A stretch of DNA of 25,790 nucleotides from JADFAK01 sp047615865 (GTDB lineage: Bacteria > Bacteroidota > Bacteroidia > Flavobacteriales_D > Sanyastnellaceae): assembly GCA_047615865.1 (NCBI GenBank), contig JBLHIB010000037.1:1-25790 (forward strand). The letters are read 5' to 3'. The notes under the pieces are model-generated. The model ran no database searches. It saw only the letters and a program-made list of their open reading frames with translations, and had not been told where the DNA came from. Shown one piece after another: positions 1 to 8,115 of the stretch (positions within the stretch are counted from its first letter, which is position 1; each line of letters begins with the position of its first letter). Both the position numbers and the translations under genes were made by a program.

Positions 1-741
1 GTCCGTACAGCCAGCACAAGAGTCAAACTCACAAGAGTCGTCGTCCAAAGTCGCCGTTGAATCGTAGTTACATGCTCCCATATCTGTGCAACCAGCGCAA
101 GATTCAAACTCGCAAGAGTCGTCGTCTAGTGCGGCTGTTGAATCGTAGTTACATGCTCCCATATCTGTGCAACCAGCGCAAGACTCAAACTCGCAAGAGT
201 CGTCGTCTAGTGTCGCCGTTGAATCGTAGTTACATGCTCCCATGTCCGTGCAACCAGCGCAAGACTCAAACTCGCAAGAGTCATCTTCTAGTGTGGCGGC
301 TGAATCGTAGTTACATGCTCCCATGTCCGTGCATCCAGCACAAGAGTCATACTCGCAAGAGTCATCTTCTATTGTGGCGGCTGAATCGTAGTTACATGCT
401 CCCATGTCCGTACAACCAACACAAGAGTCAAACTCACACGAGTCGTCGTCCAAAGTCGCCGTTGAATCGTAGTTACATGCTTCCATGTCAGTACAACCAG
501 AACAAGCACCAAATTCACAAGATTCATTGTCTATTGTAGCCGTTGAATCGTAATTGCATGCTTCTATGTCTGTACAACCGGCGCACGATACGAACTCACA
601 AGAACCATCGTCATTTATCGCTGTTGAATCGTAATTGCATGCTTCTATGTCTGTACAACCGGCGCACGATACGAACTCACAAGAACCATCGTCATTTGTC
701 GCTGTTGAATCGTAGTTACAAGCCGTTGTATCCATACAACC
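1..741 (-). repeat. 81-bp in-frame tandem repeat array (27-aa Cys4 units)
   Basis: Nine complete 81-bp units run from 741 down to 13, and 12..1 is the start of a tenth. The anchor TTGAATCGTA recurs on the plus strand at exactly 81-bp steps (57, 138, 219 and so on to 705, with TT changed to CT in two units). The units at 543-623 and 624-704 differ at a single base (A617 versus G698, a Thr/Ile change). The array is therefore young or kept homogeneous by recombination. Confidence 0.95.
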
Positions 742-1476
742 GTCTTCCCCAGTAGTGCAAGGGTTATCACCAGCAGGGTATTGTAGTCCTAGTTCAGAAC
801 CGTCAACATCGTTACCATCTACAGTGCTGCAGTCGCCAACAGTAAAAATTGCGTCGTTACCGTTTCCAGCGTTAAACAATTGAATGTTAAGGTTATACAG
901 CAGGTCGTCGGTCGAAGGAATAGTAATCTGCGCAATCAATACACTGTTCTCAGCACCAATACCGAAACCATTGTCGTTGCAACCAGCAAGATTTGGAGTA
1001 AACCATGCACCATCTTGCATTACCAAGTTTGGTGTTTCAGTTGCAGCTCCGAAGGCATCTCCAATAACAGAGGATGAAGGTAGAGAAGAGATTGATGTAA
1101 TCGCCTGACCGCAAGCAATTGCATTGCCTGCATAATCGTCTGTGCCGACCCATCCAATAGTTATGAAGGAATCATAACACAATTCAGGAACGAACGCACA
1201 GAATCCAATGCCTAAAGCGTCTCCAGTTATACTGCCAGAAGCGATGTTATTAAGCACACCTCCTGATCCACCCAGAACTAGCTCATCGTTGCCAGCAGCG
1301 TATACAGAAGATAAAAAGTCATCAGAGTCTTGCAGATTAGCAAAAATACGGTAGGTAGTTAAACCCGGACCGGCAAGATCCACAGCGTAAACTTCGTGCG
1401 AAACAGAAGTCACCTGCGCAGTTAATGAGCCACCCAGTGTGGCCAATGCGATTAAAAACGTAAGGAGTTTTCTCAT
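1..1476 (-). CDS. Secreted Cys/Asp-repeat protein, 3' end beyond left edge
   Basis: The frame is open for 492 codons from ATG at 1476 down to base 1, so the C-terminus lies outside the window. Residues 1-21 (MRKLLTFLIALATLGGSLTAQ) are a signal peptide. Residues 22-245 form a globular domain (with GPGLTTYRIFANLQD near its start) of a kind I associate with secreted Bacteroidota proteins, but I cannot name it. From residue 246 onward there are nine complete 27-residue units of the type GCTDMGACNYDS-x-AT-x-DDDSCEFESCA, each with four cysteines, and the start of a tenth. By analogy with the adjacent gene, which has the same repeats and a T9SS tail, this is probably an exported or surface protein; the sorting domain itself is not visible here. 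The function is unknown. The repeats could form disulfide-braced and perhaps calcium-binding stalks, which is inference. Confidence 0.9.
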   Translation of the reverse strand, partial: MRKLLTFLIALATLGGSLTAQVTSVSHEVYAVDLAGPGLTTYRIFANLQDSDDFLSSVYAAGNDELVLGGSGGVLNNIASGSITGDALGIGFCAFVPELCYDSFITIGWVGTDDYAGNAIACGQAITSISSLPSSSVIGDAFGAATETPNLVMQDGAWFTPNLAGCNDNGFGIGAENSVLIAQITIPSTDDLLYNLNIQLFNAGNGNDAIFTVGDCSTVDGNDVDGSELGLQYPAGDNPCTTGEDGCMDTTACNYDSTATNDDGSCEFVSCAGCTDIEACNYDSTAINDDGSCEFVSCAGCTDIEACNYDSTATIDNESCEFGACSGCTDMEACNYDSTATLDDDSCEFDSCVGCTDMGACNYDSAATIEDDSCEYDSCAGCTDMGACNYDSAATLEDDSCEFESCAGCTDMGACNYDSTATLDDDSCEFESCAGCTDMGACNYDSTAALDDDSCEFESCAGCTDMGACNYDSTATLDDDSCEFDSCAGCTD

Positions 1477-1511
1477 AATATTAGATGGTTTTAATATACA
1501 CTGCCTTTGTC

Positions 1512-1539
1512 CAATCTTAAGAACAATGACTAGATCCAA
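1512..1539 (-). promoter_or_regulatory. Possible promoter of the left-edge repeat-protein gene
   Basis: On the minus strand TAAGATTG (1519..1512) matches the Bacteroidota -7 consensus TAnnTTTG with one mismatch. It is preceded by TTG (1539..1537) at a 17-nt spacing. It lies 35 nt before the ATG at 1476. The match is imperfect, so this is tentative. Confidence 0.3.
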
Positions 1540-1672
1540 CAAAAAAACAGTATTAATTATGGTTTAGAAGAGCATTTTTGCTGATTCTTTTTTTATTTAT
1601 CCACTGTATTCTGAACAGAGGGCTGTAATGTGCTAGTTCCGCAGAGAGTAATTGACAATTTGTTCTGTTTTT

Positions 1673-3943
1673 TTACTTCTGTACAATGATTCTTGCTACT
1701 TGGATCTGATTTCCTTGAGAAACTCGAGCCATGTAGTTGCCATCAGCAAGTTGATCAAGAGCATTGATATTGAAAACTCCTTGTTCATTTGAAGACGCTT
1801 CTTGAGCGAATACCAATTGTCCGAGGTTGTTCATTATTTCAATAGTCAAGGTATGATCAGTAAGTGCATCGGCAATTGTGAAATTACCATTGGTTGGATT
1901 TGGATAAATTGACAACTCAGGAATGTCAAGTTCATCTACAGAATCGATCAAACAGTTTCCAGACAGCATATCTGAAGTCACTGTGCAACCATATTCATCT
2001 GAAGTAACAGTGAATTCAACAAACGTGTTGTTCTCAAAAGCACCCAGATTATTCACTCCCGCCATACTTCCATTCTCTATCGACGCATTGACATCGTTGT
2101 TGATTGTGAAAGGAAAGGCGTTGCTTGTTCCAGAGACTGTAAGTTCAACATAGAAATTGTCCTGGTCACCGTCTTCACAGTAGGCAACGAATTCAAGCGT
2201 TGGGAATTCACACTCGTCGAAGCAAGATCCATCGTCAATTGTGGCGGTAGAATCATAATTGAGAGCTCCGCTATCTGTGCAACCAGCACAAGATTCATAC
2301 TCGCACGAGTCGTCGTCTATAGTTGCTGAAGAATCGTAGTTACATGCTTCCATGTCAGTACAACCAGCACAAGAGTCAAACTCACACGAGTCGTCGTCTA
2401 TAGTTGCTGAAGAATCGTAGTTACATGCTTCCATTTCAGTACAACCAGCACAAGAGCCAAACTCACACGAGTCGTCGTTTATAGTTGCTGAAGAATCGTA
2501 GTTGCATGCTGATGTTTCTAGGCATCCATAGCAAGATTCGTACTCACATGAAAGGTCGTTGTAGTTTGCTGAGCTATCGTAGTTGCAAGACTCCTCGTCT
2601 GTGCAGCCCATATCACAATCTCCTAAAGGATAGGTGAAATCTGTAATTGTAAGTTCACCAACTCCACAACAATCATCCGTAGAATCGATTCCGAAACCAA
2701 TAATATCTCCTTCGACTGCTTCAAAAGAAATTGCCCCAACCTGAATAGGCTCTCCATCCATTAGGATAAGATCATATCTAATTCCATTTAAATAATAGGC
2801 AATGTCGAATTCCGGTTCATCCTCAGTCGAATATGACCAATTGAATGTATAAGATCCAGTCGCTGCTGCTGTTCGAGACGCTTGTGTAAGCGATTCGGAT
2901 TCTCCACCACCATCTACTGCAAGGCCTTCTCCTTCTCCTTCTTCATCCTCAGCATTGCCTCCGATGATATGAATATAAGTCTCTTCGATTTCTATTGTTC
3001 CGTCGGACGCAGCGAATAAGTTCCATTGAAACGAGTCATAGTGACCAACGAAGTCAGCACCATTGCCATCAACATCAGAGATTGTTCCGCAAGGATCGAT
3101 ATACAGACAAGATGCGTCATCAATCGTTGAGGTAGAATCGTAGTTCATTGCTTCACTATCGGTGCAGCCTAGGCACGATTCAAAGTCACAAGAATCGTCA
3201 TCTATTGTAGCTATATCATCAAAATTACAAGCGCCAGAATCCATGCAGCCAACTATACAATCGGCAACTTCCGCGGTGAAATTTGTAATGGTGAGAAATC
3301 CACCACCGCAGCATCCATCTATTTCGTCGACCCCAAATCCTAGTAAGTCTCCAGTCGTTACTTCTATAGCTACAACGCCTATTTGGGTAATGTCACCGCT
3401 AGCATCGACAAGATCATAACGTGTTCCATTTATGTAATAGCCCAAGTCGAAACCTGATCCGTCTTCATCCTCAGTTGTGAAATTCCAGGAGAAAGTCACC
3501 GTACCATTGCTAACTACTGAAATAGTAGTCTGAGTAAGCGCGTCAGTTGCTTCAGGATCTTCGTCGATTCCCACAATGTATATTTGGGAAGTGGTAATGT
3601 CTACTGTTCCGTTTCCGCCAAGATGAATATCCCATAAACCGGGGGCATAATGACCGGTGAAATCGTTAATAATCATATCGTCGCCGAATACCTGACCACA
3701 TAAATCTTCGAACAAACAAAGTCCATTATCAATTGTTGCTTCACTGTCGAAGTTTATGGCTTCTGAATTTGTGCAGCCTGAACAAGAATCGAATTCGCAA
3801 GATCCGTCTTCAAATTCAGCACTTGAATCATAATTGCAGGCCATGCTGTCTATGCATCCCGGAATTAAATCTCCTTGGATATTATCTTGGCCGAGCATCG
3901 CAACGGCGGAGAGGAAAAGGGTAAACAGTAAAATTATTCTCAT
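1673..3943 (-). CDS. T9SS-sorted secreted protein with Cys/Asp repeats and duplicated beta-sandwich domains
   Basis: I start at ATG 3943 (MRIILLFTLFLSAVAMLGQ, a signal peptide). An upstream in-frame TTG at 3958 would only add five polar residues. The protein has 756 residues: two Cys repeats (29-83), beta-sandwich domain A (about 84-229), two repeats (232-286), homologous domain B (about 285-443), five repeats (446-578), an Ig-like segment (580-665) and a Por-type T9SS sorting domain (about 675-756, starting ELSIYPNPTNGNF). Domains A and B share the pattern F-x-W-x-(F/Y)-(S/T)-T-E-D-E, G-x-R-Y-D-L and DCCG/GCCG, so they arose by duplication. Domain B carries an acidic Gly/Glu-rich loop at about 329-351. 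The protein is probably exported by type IX secretion and attached to the surface. Its role is unknown; adhesion or a structural role is plausible. It lies 196 bp upstream of the left-edge gene on the same strand. Confidence 0.93.
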   Translation of the reverse strand: MRIILLFTLFLSAVAMLGQDNIQGDLIPGCIDSMACNYDSSAEFEDGSCEFDSCSGCTNSEAINFDSEATIDNGLCLFEDLCGQVFGDDMIINDFTGHYAPGLWDIHLGGNGTVDITTSQIYIVGIDEDPEATDALTQTTISVVSNGTVTFSWNFTTEDEDGSGFDLGYYINGTRYDLVDASGDITQIGVVAIEVTTGDLLGFGVDEIDGCCGGGFLTITNFTAEVADCIVGCMDSGACNFDDIATIDDDSCDFESCLGCTDSEAMNYDSTSTIDDASCLYIDPCGTISDVDGNGADFVGHYDSFQWNLFAASDGTIEIEETYIHIIGGNAEDEEGEGEGLAVDGGGESESLTQASRTAAATGSYTFNWSYSTEDEPEFDIAYYLNGIRYDLILMDGEPIQVGAISFEAVEGDIIGFGIDSTDDCCGVGELTITDFTYPLGDCDMGCTDEESCNYDSSANYNDLSCEYESCYGCLETSACNYDSSATINDDSCEFGSCAGCTEMEACNYDSSATIDDDSCEFDSCAGCTDMEACNYDSSATIDDDSCEYESCAGCTDSGALNYDSTATIDDGSCFDECEFPTLEFVAYCEDGDQDNFYVELTVSGTSNAFPFTINNDVNASIENGSMAGVNNLGAFENNTFVEFTVTSDEYGCTVTSDMLSGNCLIDSVDELDIPELSIYPNPTNGNFTIADALTDHTLTIEIMNNLGQLVFAQEASSNEQGVFNINALDQLADGNYMARVSQGNQIQVARIIVQK
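2210..2608 (-). repeat. Five 27-aa Cys-rich repeats inside the T9SS protein
   Basis: Five consecutive units of the GCTD-ACNYDSSATI-DDDSCEFDSCA type are encoded here. Two further pairs are at 3695-3859 and 3086-3250, giving nine in the gene. The central units are nearly identical at DNA level, and one of them matches a unit at about 462-500 of the neighbouring gene very closely (shared TCGTAGTTACATGCTTCCAT). Confidence 0.9.
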
Positions 3944-4374
3944 GTTTTTTGTCTTCAATTAAGTCGGAAAATTGTGATCCAACTGCGATATTATCACCTT
4001 CGTTACAGCTTGTTTGTAGGAATTTAACTTATAGGCTTGTCAGAGATAAAAGCAAGTCATTTCGGTAATTAACCTTAATGAACTGGTTGCGATTTTTTTG
4101 AGTTATGTGTCTTTGATATAAAACATGGTTTTCGCTTGTGATGAAAGATAAATATGTAATTTTTCCTTTATTCGTAAGAGAATGGTGAATACAGTTGGCT
4201 TCGTTGTTCCTTTTTTCAATTGAAGAAATTGATGAGTTGAAATCGAAAATATTCGATACGAATGCATAAACATCTGCGGCCATTCGTGTGGAGTAAAAAC
4301 CGCTGATAAAAAAGGTGCATATCCATGAGAGTATTCAACGCTATTAATCTCAAAAGCAGATTAAAATAAGATTG
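3944..4374. other. Gene-poor stretch of 431 bp
   Basis: No RNA gene or recognisable protein is visible. An 84-codon minus-strand frame (4029-4283) has no recognisable motif and a composition like non-coding DNA. The left part must contain the promoter of the T9SS gene starting at 3943, but I find no TAnnTTTG match for it. Confidence 0.5.
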
Positions 4375-4613
4375 ATGATTGCAGCACTTTGCTCATTTGC
4401 TTTGTCCCAAGAACAGGAAAAAGCGAAGACGGCATATACTCAGTCTGCCAAGATTATATTGATGCCTTTTATTTAGGGGATACATTGGCTGTGAAAAGGA
4501 TTTTTAGCGAACACTTAAATAAATTTGGATATTCGATGAACGATGAGACTTTGCTGCAAGAATTTAAAGGGTACATGACCTGCGAACAATTCTATATTGA
4601 ATTCTTAAGATAG
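4375..4613 (+). pseudogene. Frameshifted, truncated NTF2/lumazine-binding-like secreted protein
   Basis: From ATG 4375 one frame reads MIAALCSFALSQEQEK, the end of a signal peptide. The neighbouring frame then continues as SEDGIYSVCQDYIDAFYLGD, followed by residues ending FGYSMNDET, and stops at 4613. The two halves join at the A-run 4418-4422, which is where I place an indel. The Tyr-Ile-(Asp/Glu)-x-Phe-Tyr-x-Gly-Asp pattern followed by a His/Asn-Lys-x-Gly-Tyr region resembles the N-terminal half of the putative lumazine-binding (SnoaL/NTF2-like) family. The C-terminal half that such proteins need is absent. I read it as a decayed gene. A short independent protein starting within the second frame is the alternative. 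Confidence 0.55.
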
Positions 4614-4830
4614 ACACGAAAAGACCGCAGAAGCCCTTCTCAAGAAACGCTAGCTCTTTCCCATTGAGGGATAAAACCTGGGATCAACTAGGGATTGCAT
4701 ATTTGTAAATAGATTGAAGTGAGGAGGCGAACCATTCACAAGCCTTGCAAGATAAAACGCTTATTAATTTCTTGACCATCAGGCAAAATTCATAGCCTAT
4801 AAGTCCTTACAATTTCACGATTGAATCAAC
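4614..4830. other. Non-coding stretch before the GT22 gene
   Basis: No intact gene is seen. Short open stretches, such as one reading SEEANHSQALQDKTLINFL (about 4718-4775), are broken on both sides and could be further debris of the upstream pseudogene or of another lost gene. I recognise no family in them. Confidence 0.35.
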
Positions 4831-4859
4831 TTGCACGGGATTGTAATTGATTACTTTTG
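4831..4859 (+). promoter_or_regulatory. Bacteroidota-type promoter of the GT22 gene
   Basis: TTG (4831-4833), an 18-nt spacer and TACTTTTG (4852-4859) match the sigma-ABfr consensus TTG-N17-23-TAnnTTTG exactly. Transcription would begin a few bases after 4859, leaving a leader of roughly 40 nt to ATG 4908. This argues against the in-frame TTG at 4857, which lies inside the -7 box, as the translation start. Confidence 0.6.
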
Positions 4860-4907
4860 CCGTGCTACACGCGAGAACTCTCTGAGGAAAGCGAAAGTAG
4901 TCGTGGA

Positions 4908-6347
4908 ATGGCAATATCAGAGAAAAATACAATTTGGTTAGCAGGAATCGCATTTGCGCTTGTCGCTTACTTTTCACAAGGCTATCATCATTTTGATGAG
5001 CATTTTCAGGTGTTGGAGTTTGCTTGGTTCAAACTGGGCTTTACTCAAATCACCGATTTGGCCTGGGAGTACGAAGCTAGAATTCGTCCGACAATCCAGC
5101 CTAGTATGGCCGTTGTGATGTATAAAGGGCTTTCATTTTTTGGAGTCACCAGCCCATTTGCGCTTGCGCTGAGCCTAAGGATTCTTTCGGGATTGCTTGC
5201 TTTTATTAGTATTCACATGTTGTTTAAACTCTACAAACCCACGTTTTCAGAAAGGTGTATTTCGCGCCTATTCTTGTTCTTTTCGTTCTTCTTGTGGTTC
5301 ATGATGTACAATAGTTTGCGATTTTCATCCGAGAACTGGGCTGCAATTTTCTTTGTCTTTGGCTTCGTCCGTTACATGCAGTTCAAATCGACTAGCTTTT
5401 TGAACTACTTGGGTATTGGTGTTCTTTTTGGATTGGCATTTTTATTCCGATTTCAGACGGCCCTTATGTTTGGTGGGTTGATGGCTTGGATGCTGATTGT
5501 GAAACGCGAAAAGCTCACGTCCTTGCTCGCAATGGCATTTGGTATTGGCAGCTCTGTTGGTCTAGGATTTCTCATCGATCGATGGTTTTATGGTGAATGG
5601 ACGAACACAGCCTGGAATTATTTTGCCTGGAATATTTTGGACGACCGAGCCTCTTCATTTGGCACACATCCTTGGTATGATTATTTCCTTACCTTTTTCT
5701 TAGAGGGCATGCCACCTGTGAGCTTAGTTGTCATTCTGGCGGTGCTTACATTGGTGATCTTTCAGAGAAAGAATCCCTTGGTATGGATTGTGGTGCCTTT
5801 CGTTTTGGTACACATGCTCATTGGCCACAAAGAGTTGAGGTTCATGTTCCCACTCGCAACCCTGGTGCCGATTATATTGGTTCAAGGAATCGAATTCTGG
5901 AACAATAAATTGTCAAAAGGACTTATTGGGAATCCATATTTTAAATCTGGCTTGGCGACCGTGATTGGGGTGAATATCATATTCGTGCTAGTTGTATGTT
6001 TTCGAGCAGCCGATCACCATACCAATATGTACCAGACGATTTACGAGAACTACGAAGAGCCACAAAAGCTCTACTATGTAAAGGACAATCCCTACTATCG
6101 TGTTTTGAATGTGCATGTTTACAGACGACCATCTCTAGATACTGAAGACTTGTTAGAGGGAACTATTCCTGCAGACTGGAACGAAAGTTTGATCGTCTAC
6201 AATTACAGGAATATGCCCAAGGGATTTGAGCAGCAGTATACCTGCATTTATTCGACTTACCCGAGATGGGTGGTCAATTTCAATGTGAATAATTGGATGT
6301 CACGGTCGAATTTGTGGTATGTTTTTGACCTTTCGAAACCGTTGTGA
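4908..6347 (+). CDS. GT22-like (Alg9/PIG-B type) membrane mannosyltransferase
   Basis: The protein has 479 residues with about ten hydrophobic segments, typical of GT-C glycosyltransferases that use lipid-phosphate sugar donors. The first extracytoplasmic loop has the GT22 signature: an acidic pair in HHFDEHFQVLEF (Asp30-Glu31), then DLAWEYEARIRP (residues 50-61), matching the D/E-H-x-Q ... T-W-E-W-x-x-x-I-R-S pattern of Alg9, Alg12 and PIG-B. A second family hallmark is HKELRFMFPL at 307-316. The likely role is transfer of a mannose-like sugar onto a glycolipid or glycan on the outer face of the inner membrane; donor and acceptor cannot be read from sequence. No other glycan gene is nearby. 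The start ATG is chosen because the promoter core covers the more upstream TTG. Confidence 0.85.
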   Translation: MAISEKNTIWLAGIAFALVAYFSQGYHHFDEHFQVLEFAWFKLGFTQITDLAWEYEARIRPTIQPSMAVVMYKGLSFFGVTSPFALALSLRILSGLLAFISIHMLFKLYKPTFSERCISRLFLFFSFFLWFMMYNSLRFSSENWAAIFFVFGFVRYMQFKSTSFLNYLGIGVLFGLAFLFRFQTALMFGGLMAWMLIVKREKLTSLLAMAFGIGSSVGLGFLIDRWFYGEWTNTAWNYFAWNILDDRASSFGTHPWYDYFLTFFLEGMPPVSLVVILAVLTLVIFQRKNPLVWIVVPFVLVHMLIGHKELRFMFPLATLVPIILVQGIEFWNNKLSKGLIGNPYFKSGLATVIGVNIIFVLVVCFRAADHHTNMYQTIYENYEEPQKLYYVKDNPYYRVLNVHVYRRPSLDTEDLLEGTIPADWNESLIVYNYRNMPKGFEQQYTCIYSTYPRWVVNFNVNNWMSRSNLWYVFDLSKPL

Positions 6348-6444
6348 TTCTCTTGTTTTAGAAGAAGCCATATGTGTCATTGCGCGCACACAAAGTCTTG
6401 TACATTTAATTTATTGCAGCTGTGTACTAATTGAGAAAAAGATC

Positions 6445-7049
6445 ATGCGCAATAGAGCTATTTACTTTTAGAACCCTCGGATTTTCGGTTTATGTTGTTG
6501 GTTGTGGCTCGCAGCAAAATTATGATCAGTAAGAATCAAGACAGTTAGCACCGGTCGAGCTTTTACATGAAGAACAATGCTTGAAGTTTGCCATGATTGC
6601 ACAATCTTTTCTAGGTAAGAATCTTTTTGGAGCGATAAACGCAAATGGGTGCGCCGCAGCGGTTGAACTTTGCAATGCCCGAGCAATTGATCTAACCGAC
6701 AGGATGGTTGGGGTGCTCGAGGCAAGTATCAAACGAGTCTCGGATTTGCCAAGAAATCCTTTGAATTTGGCTAATGCTGATGAGCTAGCCTATATCAAAC
6801 AACTAAAAGTTAAGCTCGAAAATATTGAGAAACGGAACCCATTTAGTTGGAACTGGCAACAAGGTTGTGGGGTACTATCCTATCATGACCAATGCCAGGT
6901 GTATGCAGTGCCATGGTATTCCTAGCGAACAGATTAAAGATCAGACCTTAATAAAAACAAATTCACTCTACCCCGAAGATCATGTAAAGGGTCCCGGAGG
7001 TCACGAGTTGAGAGGGATTTGGGTGGTTAATATGACCATGGATAAGTAA
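6445..7049 (+). pseudogene. Decayed DUF3365-type c-haem lipoprotein
   Basis: Three frames together give one protein. ATG 6445 begins MRNRAIYF and hits a stop. A second frame continues with a lipobox-like GFSVYVVGCGSQQNYDQ, then a TAA at 6530-6532, then the family core including LGKNLFGAINANGCAAAVEL and VSDLPRNPLNLAN. A third frame, entered around 6840-6865, supplies VVGYYPIMTNARCMQCHG with the haem motif CMQCH, and ends EDHVKGPGGHELRGIWVVNM before the stop at 7049. The order (helical region with VELCN, PRNP motif, YYPI, CxxCH, LRGIWV) is that of DUF3365 / Tll0287-like periplasmic haem sensors. At least two frameshifts and one nonsense codon make a functional product very unlikely. Confidence 0.8.
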
Positions 7050-7125
7050 AGTGCCACTTTTTCTTAAATCGCTAGATATCCTCGCCTTCCTTTGTACCTT
7101 CACTCCGTAAATAATACATAACAAA

Positions 7126-8115
7126 ATGGCAGAACAGATTCCGAATAAGGAAGAAGTAATTGCAGAGCTCAGGAAGATTGCCTCAAAAGGTAAAATAGTC
7201 ATTCCTTTGATCGTGCTGGCTCTCCTTTTCTTCTCATCTTTCTTCACTGTAGACACAGAAGAAGTGGGAGTAATAACACGGTTTGGTAAATACACGCGAA
7301 CTGTAGAACCAGGTCTAGAATTTAAAATACCTTTTATTGAAAAGGTCTATCTCGTTCCAGTTGAACGTCAACAGAAGGTTGAATTTGGCTTCAAGACGGT
7401 TAAAGCAGACATACGCTCGCAGTATAAGCGAGGAAGTGTTGAGCAGGATGAATCCAATATGCTCACAGGTGACTTGAACTTGGCCGATGTCGAATGGGTC
7501 ATTCAATACCGAATTGACGATCCATACAATTATCTGTTCAAGGTGCGCGACCCAGAGTCCACACTTCGAGATATTTCGGAAGCAACGATGCGCCAAATTG
7601 TAGGCGACAGAACAGTGAATGAAGTAATTACTGTAGGTCGTACTCAGATGGGAATTGAAATGAAGGAGTTTCTCCAAAGAGTATGTCGCGAGTATTCACT
7701 TGGAATGAAAATAGAGCAGGTGCTGCTTCAGGATGTCAATCCACCGGGGCCAGTTAAAGCTGCATTTAATGCAGTAAACGAGGCCGAGCAAGAGAGAGAG
7801 ACCTTGATCAATCAAGCAAAGTCTGAGCGAAATAAAGTGATTCCAAAGGCAAAAGGCCAAGCCGAAGAAACCATACAGAAAGCTGAGGGTTATGCAACTG
7901 AACGTGTGAATAACGCTCTTGGTGAGGTTGCTCGTTTCAATGATCTCTACCGCGAATATGCCAAGGCTCCAGATGTCACCCGTCAACGAATTTACTTGGA
8001 GACGATGAGTGAGGTGCTGCCAAAATTGGGCAACAAGATTATTACAGATGACAAAGGGAATAGTGTTTTACCATTGCTACAGATGCAATTAAATAAGTCT
8101 AACAATGAAAAATAA
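7126..8115 (+). CDS. hflK: SPFH-domain membrane protease regulator HflK
   Basis: HflK pairs with HflC in a large inner-membrane assembly that encloses and modulates the FtsH protease. The 329-residue protein has a short cytoplasmic N-terminus, one membrane segment at about 23-41, an SPFH/PHB domain with EEVGVITRFGKYTRTVEPGL and FKIPFIEKV, the conserved VNPPGPVKAAFNAVNEAEQE stretch leading into a charged coiled coil (about 215-275), and a short tail. It lacks the long Gly-rich N-terminal extension of enterobacterial HflK. Its stop overlaps the hflC start by 11 nt, so the two are translationally linked. A weak -7-like element, TTCCTTTG, lies at 7087-7094 just upstream. Confidence 0.93.
   Translation: MAEQIPNKEEVIAELRKIASKGKIVIPLIVLALLFFSSFFTVDTEEVGVITRFGKYTRTVEPGLEFKIPFIEKVYLVPVERQQKVEFGFKTVKADIRSQYKRGSVEQDESNMLTGDLNLADVEWVIQYRIDDPYNYLFKVRDPESTLRDISEATMRQIVGDRTVNEVITVGRTQMGIEMKEFLQRVCREYSLGMKIEQVLLQDVNPPGPVKAAFNAVNEAEQERETLINQAKSERNKVIPKAKGQAEETIQKAEGYATERVNNALGEVARFNDLYREYAKAPDVTRQRIYLETMSEVLPKLGNKIITDDKGNSVLPLLQMQLNKSNNEK

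Noticed and set aside
57..755. Two plus-strand open frames with repeated MNRSYMLP-like units, and a CRISPR-like regular repeat pattern
   Set aside because: They are the antisense reading of the 81-bp coding repeats of the minus-strand gene. There are no unique spacers, and the period is an exact multiple of three within a 492-codon open frame that has a signal peptide.
1550..1600. Possible terminator of the T9SS gene in the 1477-1672 gap
   Set aside because: The best stem (AGCA/TGCT with AGAA/TTCT flanks) is interrupted by a bulge and has no T-run on the minus strand.
4029..4283. 84-codon minus-strand open frame between the T9SS gene and the pseudogene
   Set aside because: It starts at an ATG but has no recognisable motif, no promoter core and a composition typical of AT-rich non-coding DNA. 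A small unknown gene cannot be excluded.
6372..6391. TGTGT/ACACA inverted repeat after the GT22 gene as a terminator
   Set aside because: It has only five base pairs with a ten-base loop and no T-run following.
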